Shown: positions 8,314 through 16,105 of the stretch, piece by piece | How the letters are laid out: each line of letters begins with the position of its first letter | Numbering within the stretch: the first letter of the stretch is position 1 | Assembly: GCF_008692195.1 (NCBI RefSeq) | Contig: NZ_RXOM01000014.1 | Coordinates: forward strand, 1-64,000 | Reading direction: 5' to 3' | Source of the DNA: Salegentibacter sp. R32 | GTDB lineage: Bacteria > Bacteroidota > Bacteroidia > Flavobacteriales > Flavobacteriaceae | Length of the DNA stretch: 64,000 nt | Notes under the pieces: generated by a model | Database searches by the model: none | What the model was told of the DNA's origin: nothing | What the model saw: only the letters and a program-made list of their open reading frames with translations | Program-made: the position numbers and the translations under genes

Positions 8314-9411
8314 TCATCCCGAAATCACTTCAATTCCCGCCTTGTTGGCTTTATATTTTATTTTGGTCATCAACTCGAAGTAACTCCAGTTGCGAAGGAC
8401 AAACTCTTCTTCCTTGGCGATGCCGATTTTATCCTCTTGGTTTATCAATAGCAGCGTTCCCGCTTGGTGTTGGATACAAAAATCAATAAGGTGCCGGCTG
8501 TAGAGGTGCAGGCGGGAGCGGATGTAATTCTTCTCCGTTTCCTTGAACTTTTCAACCGCTTTGAGCTTGCGTTGACGCCCCTTGCCCGATCGGGCATAGG
8601 TGGCCCCGACCTGCGCCCGCTTGCGGGCGGACTGTATGGCCAGCCGGCGATGTAAAAATTCTTCCTTCGTCCCAATGTTCAGCCTGTGCTTGCCCACTTT
8701 GACCACCACCGGATGTTCCAAGGAGAGCGAGGCCTCCGCAACGATACCCGGTTGGAGGGCGTGCCGTTCTTTTTCCAGTTCAAAGACCGCCAGCCAAAAG
8801 GTCTTCCCGTCCTTAAGCTGAATATGGGAAGTACAGAGTTTGAGCTCTCCTTTTGCCGCACGGTGCAGCAGTTGGCGCTTATCGGTAAAATCCCGCCCTA
8901 AATAGGTTTTAAAAGGGAGCTGGAACAACTGAAAGCAAAAGGCCTTTTTTTCGGGATCATAGGCAAAACGTTTAAAGGCGTCCATACTAAAGGGAAAGGC
9001 CATGCCCCTGCGGAAGTTGTGCACCGAACGTTCACCCCGCCAGTATTCATCTTTGTAGCGGTGAAAGCTGTTCACTAAATTCTGGTTTAAGCTCGAGAGG
9101 ATATCGGTAGGCACCTGCCCTTTAAAACGATCGACCACCACGCGGTAGGTGGTATTCATCCGGGATCGGTTAAGGATCCCTTGTTCATCTTTCTTTTCAT
9201 CGGCAAGCTTTACCCGTACCCCTTCCGATAAGTAAAAAAACTCCTTGATCATTTCCTGTACATAAAGGTGGGAGGCGATAAGATTGGCCGCCCGGAAGCA
9301 GCGGTTCTGCCATTGGTAGAGTTTGCCAATCGCCTCTTTGCGTTCTTGTGGGGTGGGCAGGTCGATCACCACTTGTATTTTTCGTGTGAGTTTGATCGTG
9401 TTCTTTTTCAT
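8314..9411 (-). CDS. Nuclease-dead Cas12f/TnpB-like RNA-guided protein (dCas12f)
   Basis: The 365-residue basic protein has the TnpB/Cas12f layout: a helical and beta N-terminal half, then a RuvC-like region. Residues 222-235 (GIVAEASLSLEHPV) align with the RuvC-I strand that normally reads GIDLGxxxPV, so the catalytic Asp is Ser228. A bridge-helix-like basic segment follows (RRLAIQSARKRAQ, then GKGRQRKLKAVEKFKETEKN). Residues 319-327 (TLLLINQED) correspond to the RuvC-II strand that normally carries the catalytic Glu, here apparently Asn324. The typical NWSYFELMTKIKYKANKAGI segment then leads to the stop exactly where the zinc finger and RuvC-III would begin. The protein should therefore bind guide RNA and DNA without cutting. 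It starts one base after the sigma-factor stop, so the two are translationally coupled. No TnpA transposase lies nearby. The residue alignment is by eye. Confidence 0.85.
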   Translation of the reverse strand: MKKNTIKLTRKIQVVIDLPTPQERKEAIGKLYQWQNRCFRAANLIASHLYVQEMIKEFFYLSEGVRVKLADEKKDEQGILNRSRMNTTYRVVVDRFKGQVPTDILSSLNQNLVNSFHRYKDEYWRGERSVHNFRRGMAFPFSMDAFKRFAYDPEKKAFCFQLFQLPFKTYLGRDFTDKRQLLHRAAKGELKLCTSHIQLKDGKTFWLAVFELEKERHALQPGIVAEASLSLEHPVVVKVGKHRLNIGTKEEFLHRRLAIQSARKRAQVGATYARSGKGRQRKLKAVEKFKETEKNYIRSRLHLYSRHLIDFCIQHQAGTLLLINQEDKIGIAKEEEFVLRNWSYFELMTKIKYKANKAGIEVISG

Positions 9412-9412
9412 C

Positions 9413-10201
9413 TTAAGCCGATTTTACGGGTTGTGCGTCGTGCTGTTGCTGTAGGTAGTGATAGGCGGTACTAAAGGCTTGGTGCACCTGCTTGGGCGTT
9501 TGCCCCAGCTCTTCGGCAATCTGCGCAAAGGAGAGCTGCTGCTCGCAGCGCAGCCGGAAGACCTTGGACTGTGCCTCGGTAATGCCCCCTTCAAAGCTGA
9601 GCTTGGTCGCCTTCTTGGGGGCGGTCTCCAAGCTATCGCCTTGGTGGAGGATTTCTTTAATCGCCCCAATGGCCGCTTGTACGTCGTGGTACACCTGGAT
9701 GGTAGTGCTACCCAGGGCCTGGCCTATGGCCTTGTATTCAAACCCGAACTTCAGGCAAAGTTCGATCAAGCGCTGCTGCTTGGGGGCGAGCAGGGGCAGC
9801 ACCTTTTCCACCTGTTCCAGGGCCTGCTGTTGTTCCTCTTGCTCCCGCAGGTGTGCCTCGTCCTTAGCGACATCTGCTTTGAGTAAGTAGTCGTTATAAT
9901 TTTCATAATACTCCAAGCGGTTAATCGTCCGGTAAAACCGGTTTCGGGGCCGGGTAAAATAGGAAATACACTCGCGCTTCATCACCAAGCGCAGGAAAAA
10001 GAAGATATGCTTGGGACTTTCGAGGGTCTCGCGGTGCAGCCAGAGCTTTAGAAAGCAGTCCTGTACCAGGTTTTCGACCACAAACTCGTCTTCGAGCCAT
10101 CGCCGACCGAAATGAAACAGCATCCGCCCGTACCTCTGGTAGAGGTAGGTCAGCGCCAAAGGATCGCCCAGTTTTAATTGGGTATAAGGGTGTGTTTGCA
10201 T
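9413..10201 (-). CDS. ECF-type sigma factor with extra C-terminal HTH, partner of dCas12f
   Basis: The 262-residue protein has a sigma-2 region at ~10-83 (LYQRYGRMLFHFGRRWLEDE, ENLVQDCFLKLWLHRETL) and a sigma-4 region at ~128-185 (LAPKQQRLIELCLKFGFEYK, AIGQALGSTTIQVYHDV). It is ~70 residues longer than ordinary ECF factors. Residues ~205-252 (TEAQSKVFRLRCEQQLSFAQ, IAEELGQTPKQVHQAFSTAY) form a second sigma-4-like helix-turn-helix. No anti-sigma gene is adjacent. Instead the dCas12f gene follows after one base. From established knowledge, ECF factors bring RNA polymerase to promoters. I infer that this one is recruited to DNA by the dCas12f-RNA complex, perhaps through the added domain. The gene is clearly richer in G+C than most neighbours, consistent with transfer of the pair. 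Confidence 0.85.
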   Translation of the reverse strand: MQTHPYTQLKLGDPLALTYLYQRYGRMLFHFGRRWLEDEFVVENLVQDCFLKLWLHRETLESPKHIFFFLRLVMKRECISYFTRPRNRFYRTINRLEYYENYNDYLLKADVAKDEAHLREQEEQQQALEQVEKVLPLLAPKQQRLIELCLKFGFEYKAIGQALGSTTIQVYHDVQAAIGAIKEILHQGDSLETAPKKATKLSFEGGITEAQSKVFRLRCEQQLSFAQIAEELGQTPKQVHQAFSTAYHYLQQQHDAQPVKSA

Positions 10202-10231
10202 AAGTGTTCGCTTTTAAGCAGGGGGAATCCC

Positions 10232-10247
10232 CTTAACTTATGAGTTA
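10232..10247. promoter_or_regulatory. Perfect inverted repeat in the sigma-gene leader
   Basis: TTAACT-TATG-AGTTAA is a 6-bp-arm palindrome ~30 bases upstream of the sigma start codon. It is flanked by GGGGGAATCCCC (about 10221-10232). It may be an operator or a leader hairpin. Confidence 0.3.
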
Positions 10248-10336
10248 ATTAAATCATTGATTTTTGCGAACCCTTTAATAGCGTTAAAGAAGTTAAGCTT
10301 TGAAAAGAAGAAAAGTAGCAGCCCTTAGTGGCAAAC

Positions 10337-10507
10337 AAAAAGGCGTGGATACTCAACTTACCAACCTGAGGTACTGGTATACCATGCAACGATAAGTGAG
10401 CCCACGCCCCGGGTCGTGAGCATCCTTGCTTATCATCTCGTTGCAAAAATTACCAGTTTTCAGATTGAGAATCAAAGCGAATGCTTCTAATATTTTTACT
10501 TAAAGAA
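10337..10507 (-). ncRNA. Candidate guide RNA of the dCas12f-sigma system
   Basis: This is a structured, non-coding stretch upstream of the operon, transcribed in the same direction. Nested helices are visible. The outer arms are CTGGTA/TACCAG (10451-10456 with 10374-10379). Inside them are the perfect TGCAACGA/TCGTTGCA (10438-10445 with 10385-10392) and the hairpin GCUCACG/CGUGGGC (10415-10421 with 10400-10406). A long-range pair, 8 of 9, joins 10465-10473 to 10348-10356. A competing 7-bp helix joins 10402-10408 to 10342-10348, extended by 10393-10400 with the UAAGUUGAG segment. It is followed by UUUUU (10337-10341), as in an intrinsic terminator or a pseudoknot. This complexity and position fit a Cas12f/TnpB-type guide scaffold. 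Where scaffold ends and guide begins cannot be read. The start is inferred from the promoter box, and the plus-strand orientation is not fully excluded. Confidence 0.55.
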
Positions 10508-10513
10508 GTTTCG

Positions 10514-10521
10514 CAAATATA
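10514..10521 (-). promoter_or_regulatory. -7 promoter box TATATTTG for the structured RNA/sigma operon
   Basis: On the minus strand the sequence reads TATATTTGCG, matching TAnnTTTG. A second identical octamer lies at 10534-10541, so either may serve. No clean -33 TTTG at the usual spacing is present for either box. The predicted transcript would start near 10507 and run through the structured element toward the sigma gene. Confidence 0.45.
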
Positions 10522-10556
10522 TTAATTGTAACCCAAATATATAAAAAACATTCAAT

Positions 10557-10576
10557 TGTAGTTTGTTTTACCTACA
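10557..10576. promoter_or_regulatory. Inverted repeat in the divergent promoter region
   Basis: TGTAG-N10-CTACA lies between the XRE-type regulator gene and the minus-strand promoter boxes. It is a plausible operator for the adjacent small HTH protein, but there is no direct evidence. Confidence 0.3.
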
Positions 10577-10621
10577 TTTTTTATGTTAAAATTTATGAGA
10601 TTGCCTTTCTAAGCAATTATA

Positions 10622-10849
10622 ATGGAACTTAATAAAACTTATCTTGAAAAATTTGGAGCAAATGTTCTCAAACGAAGAACAGCACTTAAGTTAAGTTACA
10701 GACAATTAGCACAAAAGTGTGATATAGATTTTAGTGCCATTTCGAAAATTGAAAAGGGTCAAAAAAGCTTAGAGTTTCAAACCATCATTGAATTAGCAAA
10801 AGGCTTGGAGATTCATCCCAAAGAGTTGTTTGATTTTGAAATTGAATAG
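10622..10849 (+). CDS. XRE-family HTH regulator
   Basis: The 75-residue protein is essentially a single Cro/CI-type helix-turn-helix: NVLKRRTALKLSYRQLAQKC, then DIDFSAISKIEKGQKSLEFQ and the IELAKGLEIHPKELF helix typical of the family. It has no sensor or peptidase domain. It is divergent from the structured RNA/sigma/dCas12f operon, sharing a ~100-base AT-rich promoter region with the TGTAG-N10-CTACA palindrome. It could therefore control itself and possibly that operon. It could equally be an orphan regulator. Confidence 0.85.
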   Translation: MELNKTYLEKFGANVLKRRTALKLSYRQLAQKCDIDFSAISKIEKGQKSLEFQTIIELAKGLEIHPKELFDFEIE

Positions 10850-10887
10850 CCTCTTATCAGAACCAGCAGTAGTCATTTGAGGAACTT

Positions 10888-11778
10888 ATGAAAAATTTAT
10901 TAAAAGTACTTGTGGTATTCCTGGTGGCTTGCAGTCCGGCTCAGGATAGAATTGAAAATAAGTTGATGCAGTGTAGCTACCAAAGCTTTCAGGATGGGGG
11001 CGTACAGCTTCAGCAACTCATGCACGATTATGAAAACCTGCTCATCAAAGAAGGCTTGTTAAGAGATGTTACCGGAGCAAGTTATCGACGCATGCTTTCG
11101 CAGTTAAGCGAAGAAAACAACATAAAGGGAAAAGCTTTGTATAGTTTTATGGAGCAATGGTCGGGATTGGAAAAGCAGGAAGAATTTGACATGCAAAATT
11201 GCGTTCAACAAATACTTTCAGATTCCACACAGTATAAAAGTCATACTTTTCTAAAATTTCAAGCGACGATGGAAAAGGAGGTCACTCTATTTGGCGATTT
11301 CCAACCGGAGGTATTGTCAACAAAAATGTTAGGGATCTTATCGGCAAAAGATTTGGAGCTTGATTTCTATAAGTTCAGGGTTTTCTTCTTGCTGGATATG
11401 GCATTTGCGAAGAATAAGCTCCCCCAAGACTTACCTCCCTCTACAGCACCTAGGGAAACGGAAAACCCTTTAGAAGTATACCTAGACGCTGAAAATAGGG
11501 TAAAAGTCGATGGAAAAGAGATTGAACAAACGCATGTCCTTTCGTACCTATTAGAGGAGTATAAAGCGCATCCCAATAAAACACTACTAATCGTTAAAAC
11601 CGATCCAAAAACGATGTATGCCGATTATATAGCGCTTCAGAATAAATTGATTAAGGTAATCAACAGCGTACGGGAAAAGGCTGCTCAAAAGGATTACGGA
11701 AAGAAATATTCTGAGTTAACTGAAGCGCAAAAGGAGCTACTTCGTGAAAAATACCCGGAACCGGTCTTGAGGGAGTAA
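10888..11778 (+). CDS. Lipoprotein with C-terminal ExbD/TolR-like domain
   Basis: The N-terminus MKNLLKVLVVFLVACSPAQ has a lipobox ending at Cys15. Residues ~20-185 are helical and unrecognised. Residues ~193-296 resemble the periplasmic half of Bacteroidota ExbD proteins: VYLDAENRVKVDGKEIEQ, TLLIVKTDPKTMYADYIALQ, and the tail KKYSELTEAQKELLREKYPE, which mirrors the ExbD ending. The ExbD transmembrane helix is absent, so this would be a membrane-tethered copy of the domain that contacts TonB-type partners or peptidoglycan. It begins 38 bases after the XRE gene on the same strand. The similarity is by eye. The function is unknown, and energy transduction by itself is unlikely without the membrane helix. 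Confidence 0.6.
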   Translation: MKNLLKVLVVFLVACSPAQDRIENKLMQCSYQSFQDGGVQLQQLMHDYENLLIKEGLLRDVTGASYRRMLSQLSEENNIKGKALYSFMEQWSGLEKQEEFDMQNCVQQILSDSTQYKSHTFLKFQATMEKEVTLFGDFQPEVLSTKMLGILSAKDLELDFYKFRVFFLLDMAFAKNKLPQDLPPSTAPRETENPLEVYLDAENRVKVDGKEIEQTHVLSYLLEEYKAHPNKTLLIVKTDPKTMYADYIALQNKLIKVINSVREKAAQKDYGKKYSELTEAQKELLREKYPEPVLRE

Positions 11779-12438
11779 GGGCTATTGGTTTTCTAAAAAC
11801 TAAGAAGAATACATCCTCTATAGAACTTGAAGTACAGCTTCTTGTTTTTTGGTTCTTTTGTCTAACATTCAGCTCATAGCTTAGTTTTTATAAATAGTAG
11901 CTAAACGGCCTATCCAGAAAAATATTGAAAATCAAGGTGGCAGTGTGGGGAAGAAGATAAAAAGCTGTTTGACCGCAGGGAGTTCTTTTTATCTGTGGAA
12001 GAGGGCACCGTAGTATTTTCTTATGTTTTTCTCGTCAGCCTAGACTTTTGCTTCTTTTCGGCGATGGAAAAGAAGAGGAAATAATTAAGTCAACCTTACT
12101 AACAGAACTACTTCTCGATACAATTTTAACCTCGCTATCGTTTGACTAAAATCGAAGTGACTAATACTACTGTCTTTTCAAGGGGAGTCGGGAAATCTTT
12201 TTTATCTGTACTTGAACAGGAAATTGAAGTTTTAGCTTTTGATTTCAAGTATCCTGTGTTATCGTGGTTTCATGAAAAAAGGCGATTACGGCTATGTCTG
12301 GCCGGCAGCAGCTCAACTTGATCCCCAAGGCTATCATTCTGGAAAGGGATGCGAATGGATAATTTTCAGGTGAAGCTGAGGTAAGCTTATAAATAAATAT
12401 TTAATTGCAGTTTAACAGAGGAAATTTCGTTTCTAAAA
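11779..12438. other. Intergenic region with repeat remnants
   Basis: About 660 bases between convergent genes. It carries an inverted member (12110-12161) of the TCACTTCGAGTGATTTT...TCGAGAAGT repeat family found also at 37373, 49178 and 51742. Short coding-like scraps lie near 12272-12373, but none is identifiable. Confidence 0.5.
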
Positions 12439-13422
12439 TCAATGCAATTCTTTAATGCTTTTTAATTTTAAATCTTCATCCCAAATGGTAAGTACTTTCA
12501 GATCAAAAACCCTAACATCATCAGCTTTCGTTCCGCTGACTTGATAGTTTAAATCGTAGGTGGCGTAGAAATCACCGTTGGGTTGCTCGTTAATAGCAAA
12601 ACTTTCCCAGTCAATCGTACTGCTGGAATGGGGATATTTCTCTCGGTATTGGCGAATGTTTTCTAATACTTCGTTAATAGAAGGATTCTTTGTACCATAC
12701 CAATAGGTAAGCTCTGGAGAAAGGTAGTTAGAAAGCTCTTTTAGGTTATTGGCATCACTCAATTGATAATACTTGGTGATTCGCTCTTTTAAAATTTCTT
12801 CCTGATCGTCTTTAAAATAAGTGATAGAGGCCACGCTTAGTGAGATAATAAGCAAACTTACGAATAATAAGATTTTGCTTTTGCGCTTGCGTATAGTTAC
12901 AGACTCTTGTGGCATTTGAGAGCTTAGCTTTTCAATCGAATTTTGTTCTTCAGATTTCCTCGATTTATTAATTAAGCTACTTGAAACAGCTTCTCTGGCA
13001 ATTCGGTATTCCTGAGCTTTTACTATACTTATTTTCTCTTTTGGATGTTCAGCATAGGGAATCAAACTTACATAGGCCGGATTATTCGCTTTTCCGCCGT
13101 AACCCAGTACGATATAAATAGGAACAGCAGGGGAATGAATTTTAGGAAAGCTGCTTACTTGAGTGGTGCTTAACGTATCATATTCATTTTTATAGGGTTT
13201 CGATCGATACTTCGCTTCGATATGAAATTCTTGCCCGGTGAGCTTACACCGAAATTTAAAATCAGGATGCTTTGAGTTCTCTACAAAACGCTCACTATTT
13301 TGCCTATAGTCGTTGGTTTTATGGAGTAAATCGTACAACTCCTTCGGAAATAGTACCTGTTCTACATAATCTTCAAAGGCTTGCCCTTTGTGAAAGGAAT
13401 CTTTGTTGTAGTTATCATTCAT
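12439..13422 (-). CDS. Membrane-anchored PD-(D/E)xK nuclease-like protein with NTF2-like C-terminus
   Basis: The 327-residue protein has three parts. Residues ~10-125 look like a restriction-endonuclease fold with Asp54 in HPDFKF and Glu69-x-Lys71 in FHIEAKYRSK, the PD-(D/E)xK signature. The following strand PIYIVLGYGG is typical of NERD/Mrr-type nucleases. Residues ~184-202 (ILLFVSLLIISLSVASI) are one membrane helix preceded by basic residues. Residues ~208-327 resemble a SnoaL/NTF2-like domain (ITKYYQLSDANNLKELSNYL ... YATYDLNYQVSG). By the positive-inside rule the nuclease part should be cytoplasmic and the C-terminal domain periplasmic. It is divergent from the type I restriction locus, which suggests a defence role, but no known system has this arrangement to my knowledge. 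Confidence 0.6.
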   Translation of the reverse strand: MNDNYNKDSFHKGQAFEDYVEQVLFPKELYDLLHKTNDYRQNSERFVENSKHPDFKFRCKLTGQEFHIEAKYRSKPYKNEYDTLSTTQVSSFPKIHSPAVPIYIVLGYGGKANNPAYVSLIPYAEHPKEKISIVKAQEYRIAREAVSSSLINKSRKSEEQNSIEKLSSQMPQESVTIRKRKSKILLFVSLLIISLSVASITYFKDDQEEILKERITKYYQLSDANNLKELSNYLSPELTYWYGTKNPSINEVLENIRQYREKYPHSSSTIDWESFAINEQPNGDFYATYDLNYQVSGTKADDVRVFDLKVLTIWDEDLKLKSIKELH

Positions 13423-13733
13423 TGAATAAAATTCTTTTTGGTCTGCTTATCGATGGTGTTTTATGGATGATTTTTCCCCCTGTACCTGCTCGCTTGAAAG
13501 ATCTCAAATAACGAAATTATCAAATTATAATTAAATTTGATTAATAGCTTTTAAATTAAATGTTTAGAAAATATAATTTTACAGAAGGGTTGTATTTGAT
13601 CAATGTTTATTCTCTGTTACCATAAAGGAACTTTATTAATTACGGAATCCCTTATTCTTGTGTTATATTTTATGCTTATTTTCAAACGCTAAATGACAGT
13701 CGTTAATTCTCAAAAATTTCAACGCTCAACGCA
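13423..13733. other. Divergent intergenic region before hsdM
   Basis: About 310 AT-rich bases between the divergent nuclease-like gene and hsdM. It must contain both promoters, but no box close to TTG-N19-TAnnTTTG stands out. Confidence 0.4.
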
Positions 13734-16103
13734 ATGACAACAACTTCTCACAATAAATTAGTTTCTTTTATTTGGTCCATCGCAGACGATTGTTTACGTG
13801 ATGTTTATGTACGTGGTAAATACCGTGATGTAATATTACCTATGGTCGTTTTAAGGAGGTTAGATGCTTTATTAGAACCTACCAAAGATGCCGTGATGGA
13901 AGAGCTTACGTTTCAAAAAGAAGAAGCCGGGTTTACCGAGTGGGATGAAAGTGGCTTACGAGAGGCTTCCGGTTAGGTGTTTTACAATATTAGTAAGTGG
14001 ACACTCCAAAAATTATACAATACCGCGACCAATTCTCAGCAAATTTTACAGGCCAATGTCGAAGATTATTTAAACGGCTTTAGCCCAAATGTGAAAGAGA
14101 TCATCGATAAGTTTAAATTGAAAGCTCAGATTCGCCATATGGCGAATAAAGATGTGTTGTTAGACGTATTAGAAAAATTTACTTCGCCTTATATTAACCT
14201 AACCCCTTTTGAAAAAGAAGATCCGGAGGGCAGAAAGCTACCTGCACTTTCCAATTTAGGGATGGGCTATGTGTTTGAAGAATTGATCCGGAAATTTAAT
14301 GAAGAAAACAATGAAGAAGCCGGAGAACACTTTACGCCAAGAGAGGTGATTGAATTAATGACGCATTTGGTATTTGACCCTATCAAAGAAAACTTACCCC
14401 CGGTGATGACCATTTACGATCCCGCTTGTGGGAGCGGTGGTATGCTTACCGAAGCGCAAAACTTTATAAAAGATGAAGAAGGAGCCATTAGGGCAACGGG
14501 CGATGTTTTTCTCTATGGAAAAGAAATTAACGATGAAACCTACGCCATTTGTAAGAGTGATATGATGATTAAAGGAAACGATCCGGCGAACATCCGAGTA
14601 GGTTCTACGCTTTCTACCGATGAGTTTTCAGGGACGAACTTTAATTTTATGTTGTCCAATCCACCATATGGAAAATCTTGGAGTAGCGAGCAAAAATATA
14701 TCAAAGACGGAAAGGAAGTCATCGATCCCCGCTTTAAAATTAACTTATTCGATTATTGGGGAAATACCGAAGAAATAGATGCAGTACCCAGATCTTCAGA
14801 CGGGCAGCTGCTGTTTTTGATGGAAATGGTGAATAAAATGAAACCGCTTCACCAAAACCCATCAGGTTCTCGTATTGCTTCCGTACATAATGGATCGAGT
14901 TTATTCACCGGTGACGCAGGTAGTGGTGAAAGTAATATTAGAAGATACCTTATCGAAAATGATTTGTTAGAAGCTATCATTCAATTGCCCAATAATTTAT
15001 TCTACAATACCGGCATTACCACTTATATCTGGTTGTTAAGCAATCATAAACCCGAACTTCGAAAAGGCAAAGTACAACTGATTGATGCAGGAGAATTGTA
15101 CCAAAAACTCCGTAAGAACTTAGGAAATAAAAACTGTGAATTTGCCCCGGAACATATTACCGAAATCACTAAGGTTTACACACAATTACAAGCGGTAGAA
15201 AGGGAAACCAATCCGGAAACCAAGGCAGCACTTCCCGGAATCGCTTCCAAAATTTTCGATAATGAAGATTTTGGCTATTATAAAGTAACCATAGAGCGAC
15301 CACAACGATTAAAAGCGCAATTTACTTCAGAAAAAATAGAAGCTTTACGCTACGATAAACAGCTTACCGAATTGATGCAATGGGCATATCAGGAATTTGG
15401 TGATCAAGTGTATACAAATTTAAAAGGACTCCAAGAGCCAATCTTAGCTTATGCCGAAGCTCAGGAACTTAATTTGAGCAGTAAGCACAAAAAGAAATTG
15501 CTAAGCCCGAATACCTGGGAGAAACAACGAGAATTGGTGCAATTAGCTGAACACTTATTCGCTGAATTAGGAGACGAAATTTTTACCGATTTTAATCAAT
15601 TCAGCAAAAAAGTAAATCAAACCTTAAAGAACTTAGCACTAAAACCTTCTGCTAGTGAGAAAAAAGCAGTATTGCAGGCCGTAAGTTGGTATGATGCCGA
15701 AGCGGAAAAAGTGAATAAAAAGAAACATAAGTTCACCGATGAAAAATTGAGTACACTCTTAGCGCATTTCAATTGCAAAGAAAAAGAGCTGGCGCACTTT
15801 GGGTATTTCGCTACCGGCAAACCGGGAGAATACCTGGAATATGAAACCGAGAGTGACTTGCGCGATTATGAAAACGTGCCGCTAAAAGAAAGAATACATA
15901 CCTATTTTCTAGAAGAAGTAAACCCACACGTTCCAGAAGCTTGGATCAACCTCGATAAAACTAAAATAGGTTACGAAATTAGCTTTAATAAATATTTCTA
16001 TAAGCACACACCACTTCGAGATATCGAAGAGGTGACCAAAGATATTTTAGAGTTAGAGCAACAAAGCGAAGGTCTTATTGCAGAAATATTAAATTTAGCA
16101 TAG
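13734..16103 (+). pseudogene. hsdM: Type I DNA methyltransferase HsdM, interrupted by an amber stop
   Basis: One continuous frame encodes a full-length HsdM (~789 codons) except for a TAG at codon 81 (13974-13976). Upstream is the N-terminal helical domain (KLVSFIWSIADDCLRDVYVR, YRDVILPMVVLRRLD). Downstream the same frame continues without any gap (VFYNISKWTLQKLY). The full-frame positions of the methyltransferase motifs are DPACGSGG at 229-236 (S-adenosylmethionine binding) and NPPYG at 309-313 (catalytic). The residue before VFYN is commonly Gln in relatives as I recall them, so CAG to TAG is the simplest origin. The N-terminal domain would then be lost unless the stop is suppressed or translation restarts at GTG 13977. 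The gene precedes rhuM, hsdS and hsdR on the same strand. Confidence 0.88.
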
Positions 16104-16105
16104 GT

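Noticed and set aside
8314-9411. Ordinary IS200/IS605 TnpB in a mobile element
   Set aside because: There is no TnpA, no zinc finger, the catalytic residues are replaced, and the gene is coupled to a sigma factor.
8464-9890. Plus-strand frames opposite dCas12f and sigma (e.g. 9458-9886)
   Set aside because: They are shadows of GC-rich minus-strand genes, with no start context or domain.
10249-10446. 65-codon minus-strand ORF upstream of the sigma gene
   Set aside because: It lies inside the structured element, has no protein-like pattern and would overlap several helices. I treat it as chance.
10337-10507. Plus-strand orientation of the structured RNA, ending TACCAG-TTTT
   Set aside because: The helices are symmetric, but only the minus strand has TAnnTTTG boxes at a suitable distance and is co-directional with sigma-dCas12f. 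Kept only as an alternative.
12294-12359. Fragment reading SGRQQLNLIPKA, reminiscent of M48 peptidases
   Set aside because: Only ~20 residues in an intergenic region, too short to support a pseudogene call.
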